Below are positions 24,639 to 31,989 of a DNA stretch of 33,870 nt, piece by piece. Position numbers and translations under genes: made by a program. The notes under the pieces were generated by a model that saw only the letters and a list, made by a program, of their open reading frames with translations, ran no database searches and was not told where the DNA came from. The number at the start of each line of letters is the position of its first letter. The first letter of the stretch is position 1. The stretch is taken from assembly GCF_900141705.1 (NCBI RefSeq), contig NZ_FQYM01000028.1, forward strand, positions 1 to 33,870, read 5' to 3'. Source of the DNA: Fibrobacter sp. UWP2 (GTDB lineage Bacteria > Fibrobacterota > Fibrobacteria > Fibrobacterales > Fibrobacteraceae).

Positions 24639-26963
24639 ATGAGCATGGATTTAAAGGAAAAGGCGCTGCAATACCACGCCATGGGCAAGCCGGGCAAAAT
24701 CGAGATTGTGCCCACCAAGCCGCACAGCACCCAGACCGACCTCGGCCTGGCCTACACGCCGGGCGTTGCCGCCCCGTGCCTGGAAATCGAGAAGGACAGC
24801 AATCTCGCTTACGACTACACGGGCCGCGGAAACTTGGTCGCGGTGATTAGCAACGGTACTGCCGTGCTTGGTCTCGGCGATATCGGCGCCCTTGCGGGCA
24901 AGCCTGTGATGGAAGGCAAGGCGCTCCTGTTCAAGATTTACGCCGGCATCGACGTCTTTGATATTGAAATCAACGAAAAGGACCCCAAGAAGTTCATCGA
25001 GATTGTGAAGGGAATCGCCCCCACGTTCGGCGGCATCAACCTGGAGGACATCAAGGCTCCGGAGTGCTTTGAGATCGAGGACACACTCAAGGCCGAGCTC
25101 GACATCCCAGTGATGCACGACGACCAGCATGGTACCGCGATTATTTCTTCGGCGGGCCTTTTGAACGCCATCGAGGTCGCGGGCAAGAGCATTCGCGACG
25201 TGAAGATGGTGGTGAACGGCGCCGGTGCCGCCGCGAGCGCCTGTACCAGGCTGTACCTCTCGCTCGGCCTCAAAAAAGAGAACCTTGTGATGTGCGACAG
25301 CAAGGGCGTGATTCGCAAGGACCGTAAGGGTCTCACCGAAGCCAAGGCCTTCTTTGCGACCGACCGTACCGACATCGAGACGCTCGAAGACGCTATGAAG
25401 GGCGCCGACGTGTTCGTGGGCCTCTCCAAGGGGAACATTCTCACCCGCGAGATGGTGCGTAGCATGGCCGACCAGCCGATTGTCTTTGCGCTTGCGAACC
25501 CGACTCCCGAAATCAGCTACGAAGAGGCGATGGCGAGCCGTGGCGACCTGATTTTTGCGACAGGCCGCAGCGACTACCCGAACCAGATCAACAACGTGAT
25601 TGGCTTCCCGTACATTTTCCGCGGCGCCCTGGACGTGCGCGCCACCTGCATCAACGAGCACATGAAGCATGCCGCCGTGCGCGCGATTGCCGCCCTTGCC
25701 CACAAGCCCGTGCCCGACGTGGTGAACATCGCCTACAACTCCCAGCGATTCACCTTTGGCAGGGAATACCTGATCCCGAAGCCCCTGGACCCGCGCTTGC
25801 TCACGGAAGTTTCCATCGCCGTGGCGAAGGCCGCCATCGAGAGCGGCGTGGCCCGTAAGCCCATTACCGACTGGGACTCCTATTACGACAAGCTCCGCGA
25901 CATGATGGGCTACGACAACAAGCTCATCCGCCAGTTCAGCGATACGGCGCGCAGCAATCCCAAGCGCGTGGTGTTTGCCGAGGGCGACAACCTCAACATG
26001 CTCAAGGCCGCCGTGCAGGTGAAACTCGAAGGCGTGGCACACCCGATTCTGCTCGGTAACGCCGAACGAATCCAGATGATGGCGAGCAAGGAACAGCTCG
26101 ACCTTACGGGCATCAAGATTGTGAATCCGCGCTCTCCCGAGGAATTCGAACGCCGTCGCCGCTATGCCGAAATTTACGCCCAAGAAAACGGCCGTAACGG
26201 CGTGGTGTTCGAGGAAGCCCGTGACGACATGTACGAGGTGAACCACTTTGGCATGATGATGGTGAAGGAGGGCGATGCCGACGCTTTCATTACCGGCGGT
26301 TATTCCAAGTATTCCGAAACCATCGAACTTGCAAAGGAAATCATCGGCATCCGCGAGGAATACAAGCACTTCGGCGCCATGCACATCTTGAGCACGCGCA
26401 AGGGAACGTTCTTCTTGGCCGATACGCTGGTGAACCGCGACCCCGATGCCGAAACGCTTGTGGACATCGTGAAGCTCACGCATGATGCGGTGCGCTTTTT
26501 TGCCCACGAACCGGTGATGGCGATGCTCAGCTACGCGAACTTCGGTAGTGATAAGGAAGCCGCCCGTGGTACGGCCAACAAGGCCCGCGACGCGGTGAGG
26601 ATGATTCACGAGCAGTTCCCGGACTACGTGCTCGATGGCGAAATGCAGGTGAACGTGGCCTTGGACAAGGAACTGCGCGACTCCAAGTACCCCTTCAACA
26701 AGCTCAAGGGCCAGACCGTCAACACGCTCATCTTCCCGTGCCTTTCCTCTGCAAATACGACTTGCAAGATGCTCCTCGAGATGGGCGTGGGCGAGTCCAT
26801 CGGTCCCGTGCAGATGGGCCTGAACAAGCCGGTGCACTTTACCGACTCCGACGCTTCCGTGCACGACATCTTCAACCTGACCGTCGCCGCCGTCATCGAC
26901 GCGATTGTGCAGGAGAAGAAGGACGAAGAGAAGAACCGCAAGAATTTGGACCGTCTCTGGTAA
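24639..26963 (+). CDS. maeB: NADP-type malic enzyme with phosphotransacetylase-like domain
   Basis: I use the ATG at 24639, 7 bases after AAAGGAG; a TTG frame from 24600 runs through the leader hairpin. The 774-residue product is close to the E. coli MaeB length (759). The N-terminal malic domain carries [10 protein letters not shown] with Tyr39, [15 protein letters not shown] with catalytic Lys99, [13 protein letters not shown] and [10 protein letters not shown]. The NAD(P)-binding domain shows [11 protein letters not shown]. From about residue 430 a PTA-like domain follows ([47 protein letters not shown] and [10 protein letters not shown]). The PTA part of such fusions usually has no transferase activity but controls the enzyme through acetyl-CoA. 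It makes pyruvate, CO2 and NADPH from malate. Confidence 0.96.
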   Translation: MSMDLKEKALQYHAMGKPGKIEIVPTKPHSTQTDLGLAYTPGVAAPCLEIEKDSNLAYDYTGRGNLVAVISNGTAVLGLGDIGALAGKPVMEGKALLFKIYAGIDVFDIEINEKDPKKFIEIVKGIAPTFGGINLEDIKAPECFEIEDTLKAELDIPVMHDDQHGTAIISSAGLLNAIEVAGKSIRDVKMVVNGAGAAASACTRLYLSLGLKKENLVMCDSKGVIRKDRKGLTEAKAFFATDRTDIETLEDAMKGADVFVGLSKGNILTREMVRSMADQPIVFALANPTPEISYEEAMASRGDLIFATGRSDYPNQINNVIGFPYIFRGALDVRATCINEHMKHAAVRAIAALAHKPVPDVVNIAYNSQRFTFGREYLIPKPLDPRLLTEVSIAVAKAAIESGVARKPITDWDSYYDKLRDMMGYDNKLIRQFSDTARSNPKRVVFAEGDNLNMLKAAVQVKLEGVAHPILLGNAERIQMMASKEQLDLTGIKIVNPRSPEEFERRRRYAEIYAQENGRNGVVFEEARDDMYEVNHFGMMMVKEGDADAFITGGYSKYSETIELAKEIIGIREEYKHFGAMHILSTRKGTFFLADTLVNRDPDAETLVDIVKLTHDAVRFFAHEPVMAMLSYANFGSDKEAARGTANKARDAVRMIHEQFPDYVLDGEMQVNVALDKELRDSKYPFNKLKGQTVNTLIFPCLSSANTTCKMLLEMGVGESIGPVQMGLNKPVHFTDSDASVHDIFNLTVAAVIDAIVQEKKDEEKNRKNLDRLW

Positions 26964-26984
26964 ACGTCTTTAAAACGATATCAT

Positions 26985-27015
26985 AAAAAGGCCCGGGACA
27001 AGTCCCGGACCTTTT
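26985..27015. terminator. Bidirectional terminator of maeB and the GH5 gene
   Basis: AAAAGG and CCTTTT flank an inner 7-bp CCGGGAC/GTCCCGG stem, with one C-A mismatch. T-runs are present on both strands. It separates convergent maeB and the GH5 cellulase gene. A second hairpin, CCGCAGG/CCTGCGG at 27025-27048, has no T-run. Confidence 0.88.
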
Positions 27016-27066
27016 CTGTTGTTTCCGCAGGCACTCTCTAACCTGCGGGTACCCATACAACCAAAC

Positions 27067-29235
27067 TTACTTGAGGTTCACCTTGTGCATGAACTTCTGG
27101 GAGCCCTGGCGGATCACCAGGAAGGCGGCGCCGCGGAACCCGGTGGAGAGTTCGACGGTGTTGACGCCGCGGATTGCGTCGAAGTTCTGCTGGACCACTA
27201 CCTGGCCGAGGCTGTTCATGAGCATGACGCTGGCACGGCCGGCCTTGGTGGCGTTGAACGTGGCGGCGATGGAGCCGCCGTTGACGCTCAGGTGGAGCTT
27301 GCTCGCGGCGACTGCCGGCTTGATGGCGTCCGTACCGCTGAGTGCGACGACCTTGCCGGTGGCGGTGCCTGTGAGGTCAGACTTTTTATCGAAGTCGTCG
27401 ATGATTTCGGTGGAACCGTCGGCCTTGATGCCCTTGATGTAGTCAAAGGTGATAGTGCCTGTGACCTGCGTGCCGTAGAGGTTCAGACCGATGGCGTTTG
27501 CTTCGTTGAGATCCGTGGGTTCGTTGCGGAAATCTTCCCACTTGACTTGGAAAGTCTGGAAGGAGCCGGTGAGTTCCTGGTCGGCCTGCTCCATAACGGG
27601 GGCGTCGAACCAAGCCCAGCTGCTGCCGGTCATCATGAAGAGGTCCATGGAGGTCCAGCCGTAACCGCCGCAGCCGTCACTTGTTCCGGTGCAGGGTCCT
27701 GCAGAGGCGACGGAACCTTTCAGGCGGACTTCGATGCCGACGTACTTGGAGAGATCCTTGTTTGCGCCGCTGAGGTTGACGCGGACCGTGCCCACTTCGC
27801 TGGAGTCGGAAGTTACTGTCTGGTAAGTCACCTGCACGCCCTTGCCGCTTCCGGTTTCGGGGACTTCGTTTTCGTTCACCAGGCTGTCAAGGTTGCTCTG
27901 GTTGTTGCCTTCCTGGCCGTAGGCCTTCTGGAGAGCATTCAGAACATCCGGGTCGAGAATGCTGTAGGTGCCCTTCTGGCGGGTAATGATGGTCATATTG
28001 CCGTCGTCTTCGGCACCGGTATCCCAGACGTAGGGGATAATGCCGTTGGCCTTCGCGTTCTTGGCGACTTCACCGTAGAAGAGGGCGCGGCCCTGCAGGT
28101 GGAGCTTGAGGTTTGCGGCGTCGGTAATCTGGCCGGTGCGCTTGATGGCACCGAGTTCGCCGATAATCACGGGAATGCCCTTGTCGCAGAACATGGTCTT
28201 GAGTTCACCGAAAGCGCTCTTGATCTGGTTCGGAGTACCGAGGGCGCTGTTGTCGATGCTGTTGGTGTACACGTTCCAGCCCATGTTGTGAGTCTTGTCG
28301 GTGGTGCTTTCGAGACCGGTGTAGTAGTAGAACTGTGTGCCCCAATCTTCGTCCTTGGTCATGAGGGAATACTGGTACGGGTAGTAGTGCACTTCGGCCA
28401 TCATGTAGCCGGCGCCTGCCGGGTCGGTGGGCCAGTTCTGGTTCAGCATGGAGGCCATGTCCATTTCGGTACGCGGGGCCTGCACAATGAGGGTGCGGGT
28501 GGCATTGTTGCCGCCGGCGCTACGCACGGAGGTGATGAAGGCGTCGTAGTAGCCCTTCAAAACCTGCATACGGGTGTTGTCAAATTCCCACTGGGTACCG
28601 TTCCACGGGTCGTTCACGCCCGGTTCGTTGGCGCCTGCAAAGAGGAGGTGCTCGTCGTAGTCCTTGAAGTAGGTTGCAATCTGCTTCCAGTAGGCGGCCT
28701 GGCGGGCCTTGGTGGTGGCAGAACTGTTGGCAATATCACCGGAACCGCTGCGCGGATTGGCGGTGCCGTCGTAAACGCGGTCTTCGAGCCAGCCTTCGTC
28801 CCAGTGCGAGTTCAGCACCACGTACATGCCTTCGGCGATGATCATGTCCACCACGTCCTTGACCTGGGCGAGCCAAGCGGCGTCAATGGTCGGGGTGGTA
28901 AACGAGGCGTCCTTGCCTACGTGCTTGTAGGTGGAGTTGTCAGCGGTGCCGCCGTTAGCAGCGATATCCTTGGCGAGGGCGTCGGAATGTGAATACCAGG
29001 CGCAGGGGATACGCACGGTGTTGAAGCCGGCTGCCTTGATGGCCTTGATGTAGCCGGCGGTCGGAAGCGGGTTGCCCCATCCGGTCGGGTTTTCGGGCAC
29101 TTCCATGGTGTTGCCGATGTTGTAGCCCATGCCCATGCTCTCGACGAGTTCGCTGGACTTAGGGAGGGCGAATGCGGCGGTGGCGGCCACGAGGCCGAAG
29201 CTACATGCGAATCCAAACATCATTTTTGCGTTCAT
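27067..29235 (-). CDS. GH5 cellulase with carbohydrate-binding and C-terminal sorting-like domain
   Basis: A 722-residue secreted protein. The signal peptide covers about 1-24 (MNAKMMFGFACSFGLVAATA). The GH5 barrel spans about 30-430, with MGYNIGNTME, FNTVRIPCAW, acid/base Glu204 in FAGANEPG and nucleophile Glu360 in VIIGELGA. A beta-rich module about 460-635 resembles a carbohydrate-binding domain (YVGIEVRLKG, WEDFRNEP, ITFDYIKGI), of a type I cannot name. The last 65-70 residues (NSLGQVVVQQNFDAIRGVN to FMHKVNLK) resemble type IX secretion C-terminal domains. Substrate is probably beta-1,4-glucan. AAGGAG precedes the ATG, and ATATAGATTA lies 28 bases upstream. Its first 37 codons are exactly reused by the chimeric gene at 29354-30061. 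Confidence 0.93.
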   Translation of the reverse strand: MNAKMMFGFACSFGLVAATAAFALPKSSELVESMGMGYNIGNTMEVPENPTGWGNPLPTAGYIKAIKAAGFNTVRIPCAWYSHSDALAKDIAANGGTADNSTYKHVGKDASFTTPTIDAAWLAQVKDVVDMIIAEGMYVVLNSHWDEGWLEDRVYDGTANPRSGSGDIANSSATTKARQAAYWKQIATYFKDYDEHLLFAGANEPGVNDPWNGTQWEFDNTRMQVLKGYYDAFITSVRSAGGNNATRTLIVQAPRTEMDMASMLNQNWPTDPAGAGYMMAEVHYYPYQYSLMTKDEDWGTQFYYYTGLESTTDKTHNMGWNVYTNSIDNSALGTPNQIKSAFGELKTMFCDKGIPVIIGELGAIKRTGQITDAANLKLHLQGRALFYGEVAKNAKANGIIPYVWDTGAEDDGNMTIITRQKGTYSILDPDVLNALQKAYGQEGNNQSNLDSLVNENEVPETGSGKGVQVTYQTVTSDSSEVGTVRVNLSGANKDLSKYVGIEVRLKGSVASAGPCTGTSDGCGGYGWTSMDLFMMTGSSWAWFDAPVMEQADQELTGSFQTFQVKWEDFRNEPTDLNEANAIGLNLYGTQVTGTITFDYIKGIKADGSTEIIDDFDKKSDLTGTATGKVVALSGTDAIKPAVAASKLHLSVNGGSIAATFNATKAGRASVMLMNSLGQVVVQQNFDAIRGVNTVELSTGFRGAAFLVIRQGSQKFMHKVNLK

Positions 29236-29263
29236 AGAACGACTCCTTTAGTTGCTTTTCCCC

Positions 29264-29273
29264 TAATCTATAT
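29264..29273 (-). promoter_or_regulatory. Shared upstream motif ATATAGATTA of the GH5 gene
   Basis: ATATAGATTA on the minus strand is 28 bases before the start at 29235. It is repeated at 30090-30099 by duplication, and independently occurs 27 bases before the GH5 gene starting at 31868. Likely a promoter element. Confidence 0.5.
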
Positions 29274-29291
29274 TTCGGCTCCAAAACCAGG

Positions 29292-29325
29292 AAAAATAAA
29301 GCACCGACCTCAAAAAAGTCGGTGC
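29292..29325 (-). terminator. Terminator after the chimeric GH5 gene
   Basis: GCACCGAC/GTCGGTGC 8-bp stem, 9-base loop, followed on the minus strand by TTTATTTTTC. It lies downstream of the stop at 29354 and upstream of the promoter motif of the next GH5 gene. Confidence 0.88.
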
Positions 29326-29353
29326 AATGCTTTCAACAAATGTAAAGTTTCGT

Positions 29354-30061
29354 TTACTTTACAGCTATTTTTATACGGTTTTTGCCGCTTTTGGCGATGT
29401 AGAGGCCCTGATGCAGTCCTTCGAGGCTCATGGTGGTGGCGGTTGTGCCGCCGGCAGCGTTCACCTTGCGAACCAGGTTGCCCTGCATGTCAAAGAGTTC
29501 GATGCCGCTTGCCGCGTTGCCCCTGAGCAGGTTCCCTTCGCGGGTGATGGCGGCGTCAAGGCCGTTTTTGACCACGTCCACGAAACCCATGTAGCCGCAT
29601 TCCGGAATCATGGCATCGCAAGGGTCTGTAAAGGAACTTGAGGTCGGCGCAATATTGCTGCTCGATACCGGCGCAATTGCGGAACTGCTAGATACAGGAG
29701 CGATTCCGGAACTGCTAGACGGCGGAACGACCATGCTGCTGCTCGATGCTGGCACGCTGCTGCTCGATGCCGGCTCCGTTCCTCCGCCCGTGATAAAATC
29801 TTCCACGTGCGTCGCGCCCGTGTTCACGTAGTTGCCGAGGTTGTACACGCTGCGCATCGCATTGATGACGTCGGTCTCGAGAACCTTGCCCACGGGGGAA
29901 CTCTGGCGGCGAATGTATGCCATGTTGTCGTAGCCGGAATCGCTCTCGTTGCCCATGCCCATGCTCTCGACGAGTTCGCTGGACTTAGGGAGGGCGAATG
30001 CGGCGGTGGCGGCCACGAGGCCGAAGCTACATGCGAATCCAAACATCATTTTTGCGTTCAT
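29354..30061 (-). CDS. Chimeric truncated GH5 gene made by tandem duplication
   Basis: A 235-residue open frame. Residues 1-37 (ending ESMGMG) equal the start of the GH5 cellulase at 27067-29235; residues 38-235 equal residues 365-562 of the GH5 cellulase at 30180-31868. The joint lies in the repeated GCCCATG and is in frame. The product has a full signal peptide, the last part of the barrel (NESDSGYDNM onward), the Ser-rich linker (about 97-143) and the C-terminal domain, but neither catalytic Glu and almost none of the barrel. It cannot be a GH5 enzyme. It keeps a ribosome binding site and upstream motif copied from the first gene, so it may well be expressed. It may be a non-functional by-product or a secreted anchor-like protein. 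Confidence 0.88.
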   Translation of the reverse strand: MNAKMMFGFACSFGLVAATAAFALPKSSELVESMGMGNESDSGYDNMAYIRRQSSPVGKVLETDVINAMRSVYNLGNYVNTGATHVEDFITGGGTEPASSSSVPASSSSMVVPPSSSSGIAPVSSSSAIAPVSSSNIAPTSSSFTDPCDAMIPECGYMGFVDVVKNGLDAAITREGNLLRGNAASGIELFDMQGNLVRKVNAAGGTTATTMSLEGLHQGLYIAKSGKNRIKIAVK

Positions 30062-30089
30062 AGAACGACTCCTTTAGTTGCTTTTCCCC

Positions 30090-30099
30090 TAATCTATAT
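30090..30099 (-). promoter_or_regulatory. Shared upstream motif ATATAGATTA of the chimeric gene
   Basis: Duplicated copy of the element at 29264-29273, 28 bases before the chimeric gene start at 30061. Confidence 0.5.
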
Positions 30100-30117
30100 T
30101 TCGGCTCCAAAACCAGG

Positions 30118-30151
30118 AAAAATAAAGCACCGACCTCAAAAAAGTCGGTGC
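30118..30151 (-). terminator. Terminator after the intact second GH5 gene
   Basis: Exact copy of the 29292-29325 hairpin at the 826-base offset. It lies after the stop at 30180 and probably is the original terminator of this gene. Confidence 0.88.
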
Positions 30152-30179
30152 AATGCTTTCAACAAATGTAAAGTTTCGT

Positions 30180-31868
30180 TTACTTTACAGCTATTTTTAT
30201 ACGGTTTTTGCCGCTTTTGGCGATGTAGAGGCCCTGATGCAGTCCTTCGAGGCTCATGGTGGTGGCGGTTGTGCCGCCGGCAGCGTTCACCTTGCGAACC
30301 AGGTTGCCCTGCATGTCAAAGAGTTCGATGCCGCTTGCCGCGTTGCCCCTGAGCAGGTTCCCTTCGCGGGTGATGGCGGCGTCAAGGCCGTTTTTGACCA
30401 CGTCCACGAAACCCATGTAGCCGCATTCCGGAATCATGGCATCGCAAGGGTCTGTAAAGGAACTTGAGGTCGGCGCAATATTGCTGCTCGATACCGGCGC
30501 AATTGCGGAACTGCTAGATACAGGAGCGATTCCGGAACTGCTAGACGGCGGAACGACCATGCTGCTGCTCGATGCTGGCACGCTGCTGCTCGATGCCGGC
30601 TCCGTTCCTCCGCCCGTGATAAAATCTTCCACGTGCGTCGCGCCCGTGTTCACGTAGTTGCCGAGGTTGTACACGCTGCGCATCGCATTGATGACGTCGG
30701 TCTCGAGAACCTTGCCCACGGGGGAACTCTGGCGGCGAATGTATGCCATGTTGTCGTAGCCGGAATCGCTCTCGTTGCCCATGTCCCAGAGGATCGGGGT
30801 GAGCCCGTACTGCTTTGCGGCAGAAACCACGTCCTTGTGCCACTGCACGCGGCCCTGCTTGTGGAGGTTCAGGTCGTTGCCGCTCAGTTCCGGTGAGCGC
30901 ACGTTGGCGCCGAATTCGCCGACAATGACCGGGTAACCCTTGTCCACGTAGTTCGTCTTCATCTTGGCGAACTGTTCCTGCGGGTGGACGATGCTACCGA
31001 GCTTGGAATCTACAGAACCTGCCCAGGCGTTGTAGCCCGCGTTGCGGACAGGCTCGCTAGATTTTTGGTAGTCGCCGTAGTAGTATTGCGGAAAAACCTG
31101 CTTGTCACCCCAGGTATCTTCTTTAGTCATGAGCGTGTACTGGTACGGGTCGTAGTAGTGCACCTCGAACATCAGGTAGCCTGTTACCTTGTCCTTAGGG
31201 AACGTGCTTACGGGCGCGTTCGCGACAGACTTGTCGATGTCGGTGTTGAGGCCCTGGATAATGAGCGTGCGGGTGGCGTTGTTCCCGCCGGTGGCGCGCA
31301 CTGCGTCAATAAACGTCTGGTAGTAGTGCATCAGCGTGCTTACATGCTGGGCCGTCCAGGGGTCCACATTCGGGCCGGGTTCGTTCGCACCCGCAAAAAT
31401 CAGGCGCTCGTTGTAGTTCTTGAACTTGTTCGCAATCTGCGTCCAGTACGTCTTCATCTTGTTGTCAACAGTCGAGTTGACGCTCGTGCCGATGTTTGTC
31501 TGGAACCAGCCGCCTTCACCCTCGTGGTGAATGTTCAAGATGGTGTAGAGGCCCGCGCGCATCGCATAGTCGACGACAGTCTTCACGGAATCGAGCCATG
31601 TTTCGGTGACCTTGCCGCCGTTCGTGTGGCTGTCCCAGGCGCAGGGAATGCGTACGGTGTTGAAGCCTGCCGCCTTCACGGAGTCGAGCAAGGCCTGCGT
31701 AGGGAAGGGGTTGCCCCATAGGGTCGGGTTGTTCGGCACTTCCATCGAGTTCCCGATGTTAAAACCCATGCCCATGTTCTTCTGGAGCTCCGCCGCTGTC
31801 GGGAGGGTGGCGGCATTTGCTGTAATTACAGTCGCGGCGATGCCGAGAATAAGTCCAAACCTTTTCAT
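30180..31868 (-). CDS. GH5 cellulase with Ser-rich linker and C-terminal domain
   Basis: A 562-residue secreted enzyme. The signal peptide is about 1-19. The GH5 barrel (about 25-415) has MGFNIGNSMEVPNNPTLWGN, FNTVRIPCAWDSH, acid/base Glu163 in FAGANEPG, FEVHYYDPYQ and nucleophile Glu318 in VIVGEFGAN. A linker of SSSS blocks separated by Pro/Val/Ala runs from about 424 to 470, typical of Fibrobacter glycosidases. Two Cys (475 and 482) follow, then a C-terminal sorting-like domain about 505-562 (ASGIELFDMQGNLVRKV, GLYIAKSGKNRIKIAVK). It probably hydrolyses beta-1,4-glucan. The barrel is clearly related to the neighbouring 722-residue GH5. GAGG precedes the ATG; ATATAGATTA lies 27 bases upstream. 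Its last 198 codons are duplicated in the chimeric gene. Confidence 0.94.
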   Translation of the reverse strand: MKRFGLILGIAATVITANAATLPTAAELQKNMGMGFNIGNSMEVPNNPTLWGNPFPTQALLDSVKAAGFNTVRIPCAWDSHTNGGKVTETWLDSVKTVVDYAMRAGLYTILNIHHEGEGGWFQTNIGTSVNSTVDNKMKTYWTQIANKFKNYNERLIFAGANEPGPNVDPWTAQHVSTLMHYYQTFIDAVRATGGNNATRTLIIQGLNTDIDKSVANAPVSTFPKDKVTGYLMFEVHYYDPYQYTLMTKEDTWGDKQVFPQYYYGDYQKSSEPVRNAGYNAWAGSVDSKLGSIVHPQEQFAKMKTNYVDKGYPVIVGEFGANVRSPELSGNDLNLHKQGRVQWHKDVVSAAKQYGLTPILWDMGNESDSGYDNMAYIRRQSSPVGKVLETDVINAMRSVYNLGNYVNTGATHVEDFITGGGTEPASSSSVPASSSSMVVPPSSSSGIAPVSSSSAIAPVSSSNIAPTSSSFTDPCDAMIPECGYMGFVDVVKNGLDAAITREGNLLRGNAASGIELFDMQGNLVRKVNAAGGTTATTMSLEGLHQGLYIAKSGKNRIKIAVK

Positions 31869-31895
31869 GGAGACCTCTTTTTTGTGTCCTTCATA

Positions 31896-31905
31896 TAATC
31901 TATAT
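31896..31905 (-). promoter_or_regulatory. Shared upstream motif ATATAGATTA of the second GH5 gene
   Basis: The same 10 bases as at 29264-29273, at nearly the same distance (27 against 28 bases) from the ATG, though flanking sequence is different. The rest of 31906-31989 holds GC-rich short inverted repeats (GCCCC/GGGGGC) but no gene. Confidence 0.5.
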
Positions 31906-31989
31906 CTCCGGCGCGGGGAACGCCCCCGGCAAGGGGCTACCCGCAGTAAAACCGGTGAGTGAGGCTCAACGTTTGTAAATAAAATACAA

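Larger units (their letters stand above)
29125..29957. repeat. 833-bp tandem duplication, copy A
   Basis: By direct line comparison, this segment matches 29951-30783 at a constant 826-base offset, and I found no difference in the parts compared. The copies share 7 bases, GCCCATG (29951-29957). Identity stops at 29124 and after 29957. Each copy holds the 3' part of a GH5 gene, an intergenic region and the first 37 codons of another GH5 gene. Confidence 0.95.
29951..30783. repeat. 833-bp tandem duplication, copy B
   Basis: Second copy of the segment described at 29125-29957, offset 826. Identity ends at 30783 where GCCCATG continues as TCCCAG inside the intact GH5 gene. Confidence 0.95.

Noticed and set aside
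24651-26864. Antisense open frame of 737 codons opposite maeB
   Set aside because: The plus strand encodes a complete malic enzyme with catalytic residues; the antisense product has no recognisable domain.
27019-28992. Plus-strand open frame of 657 codons opposite the GH5 cellulase
   Set aside because: Shadow frame; the minus strand contains the GH5 catalytic motifs.
29680-29780. Tandem DNA repeat or microsatellite in the Ser-rich stretch
   Set aside because: It encodes the SSSS/Pro linker of the secreted cellulase; repetition follows from the protein sequence and similar linkers are usual in Fibrobacter enzymes.
29125-30783. Insertion sequence or transposon as the cause of the repeated segment
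   Set aside because: No transposase, terminal inverted repeats or target duplication. The unit begins and ends inside GH5 genes and is directly tandem with a 7-base overlap, fitting simple tandem duplication.
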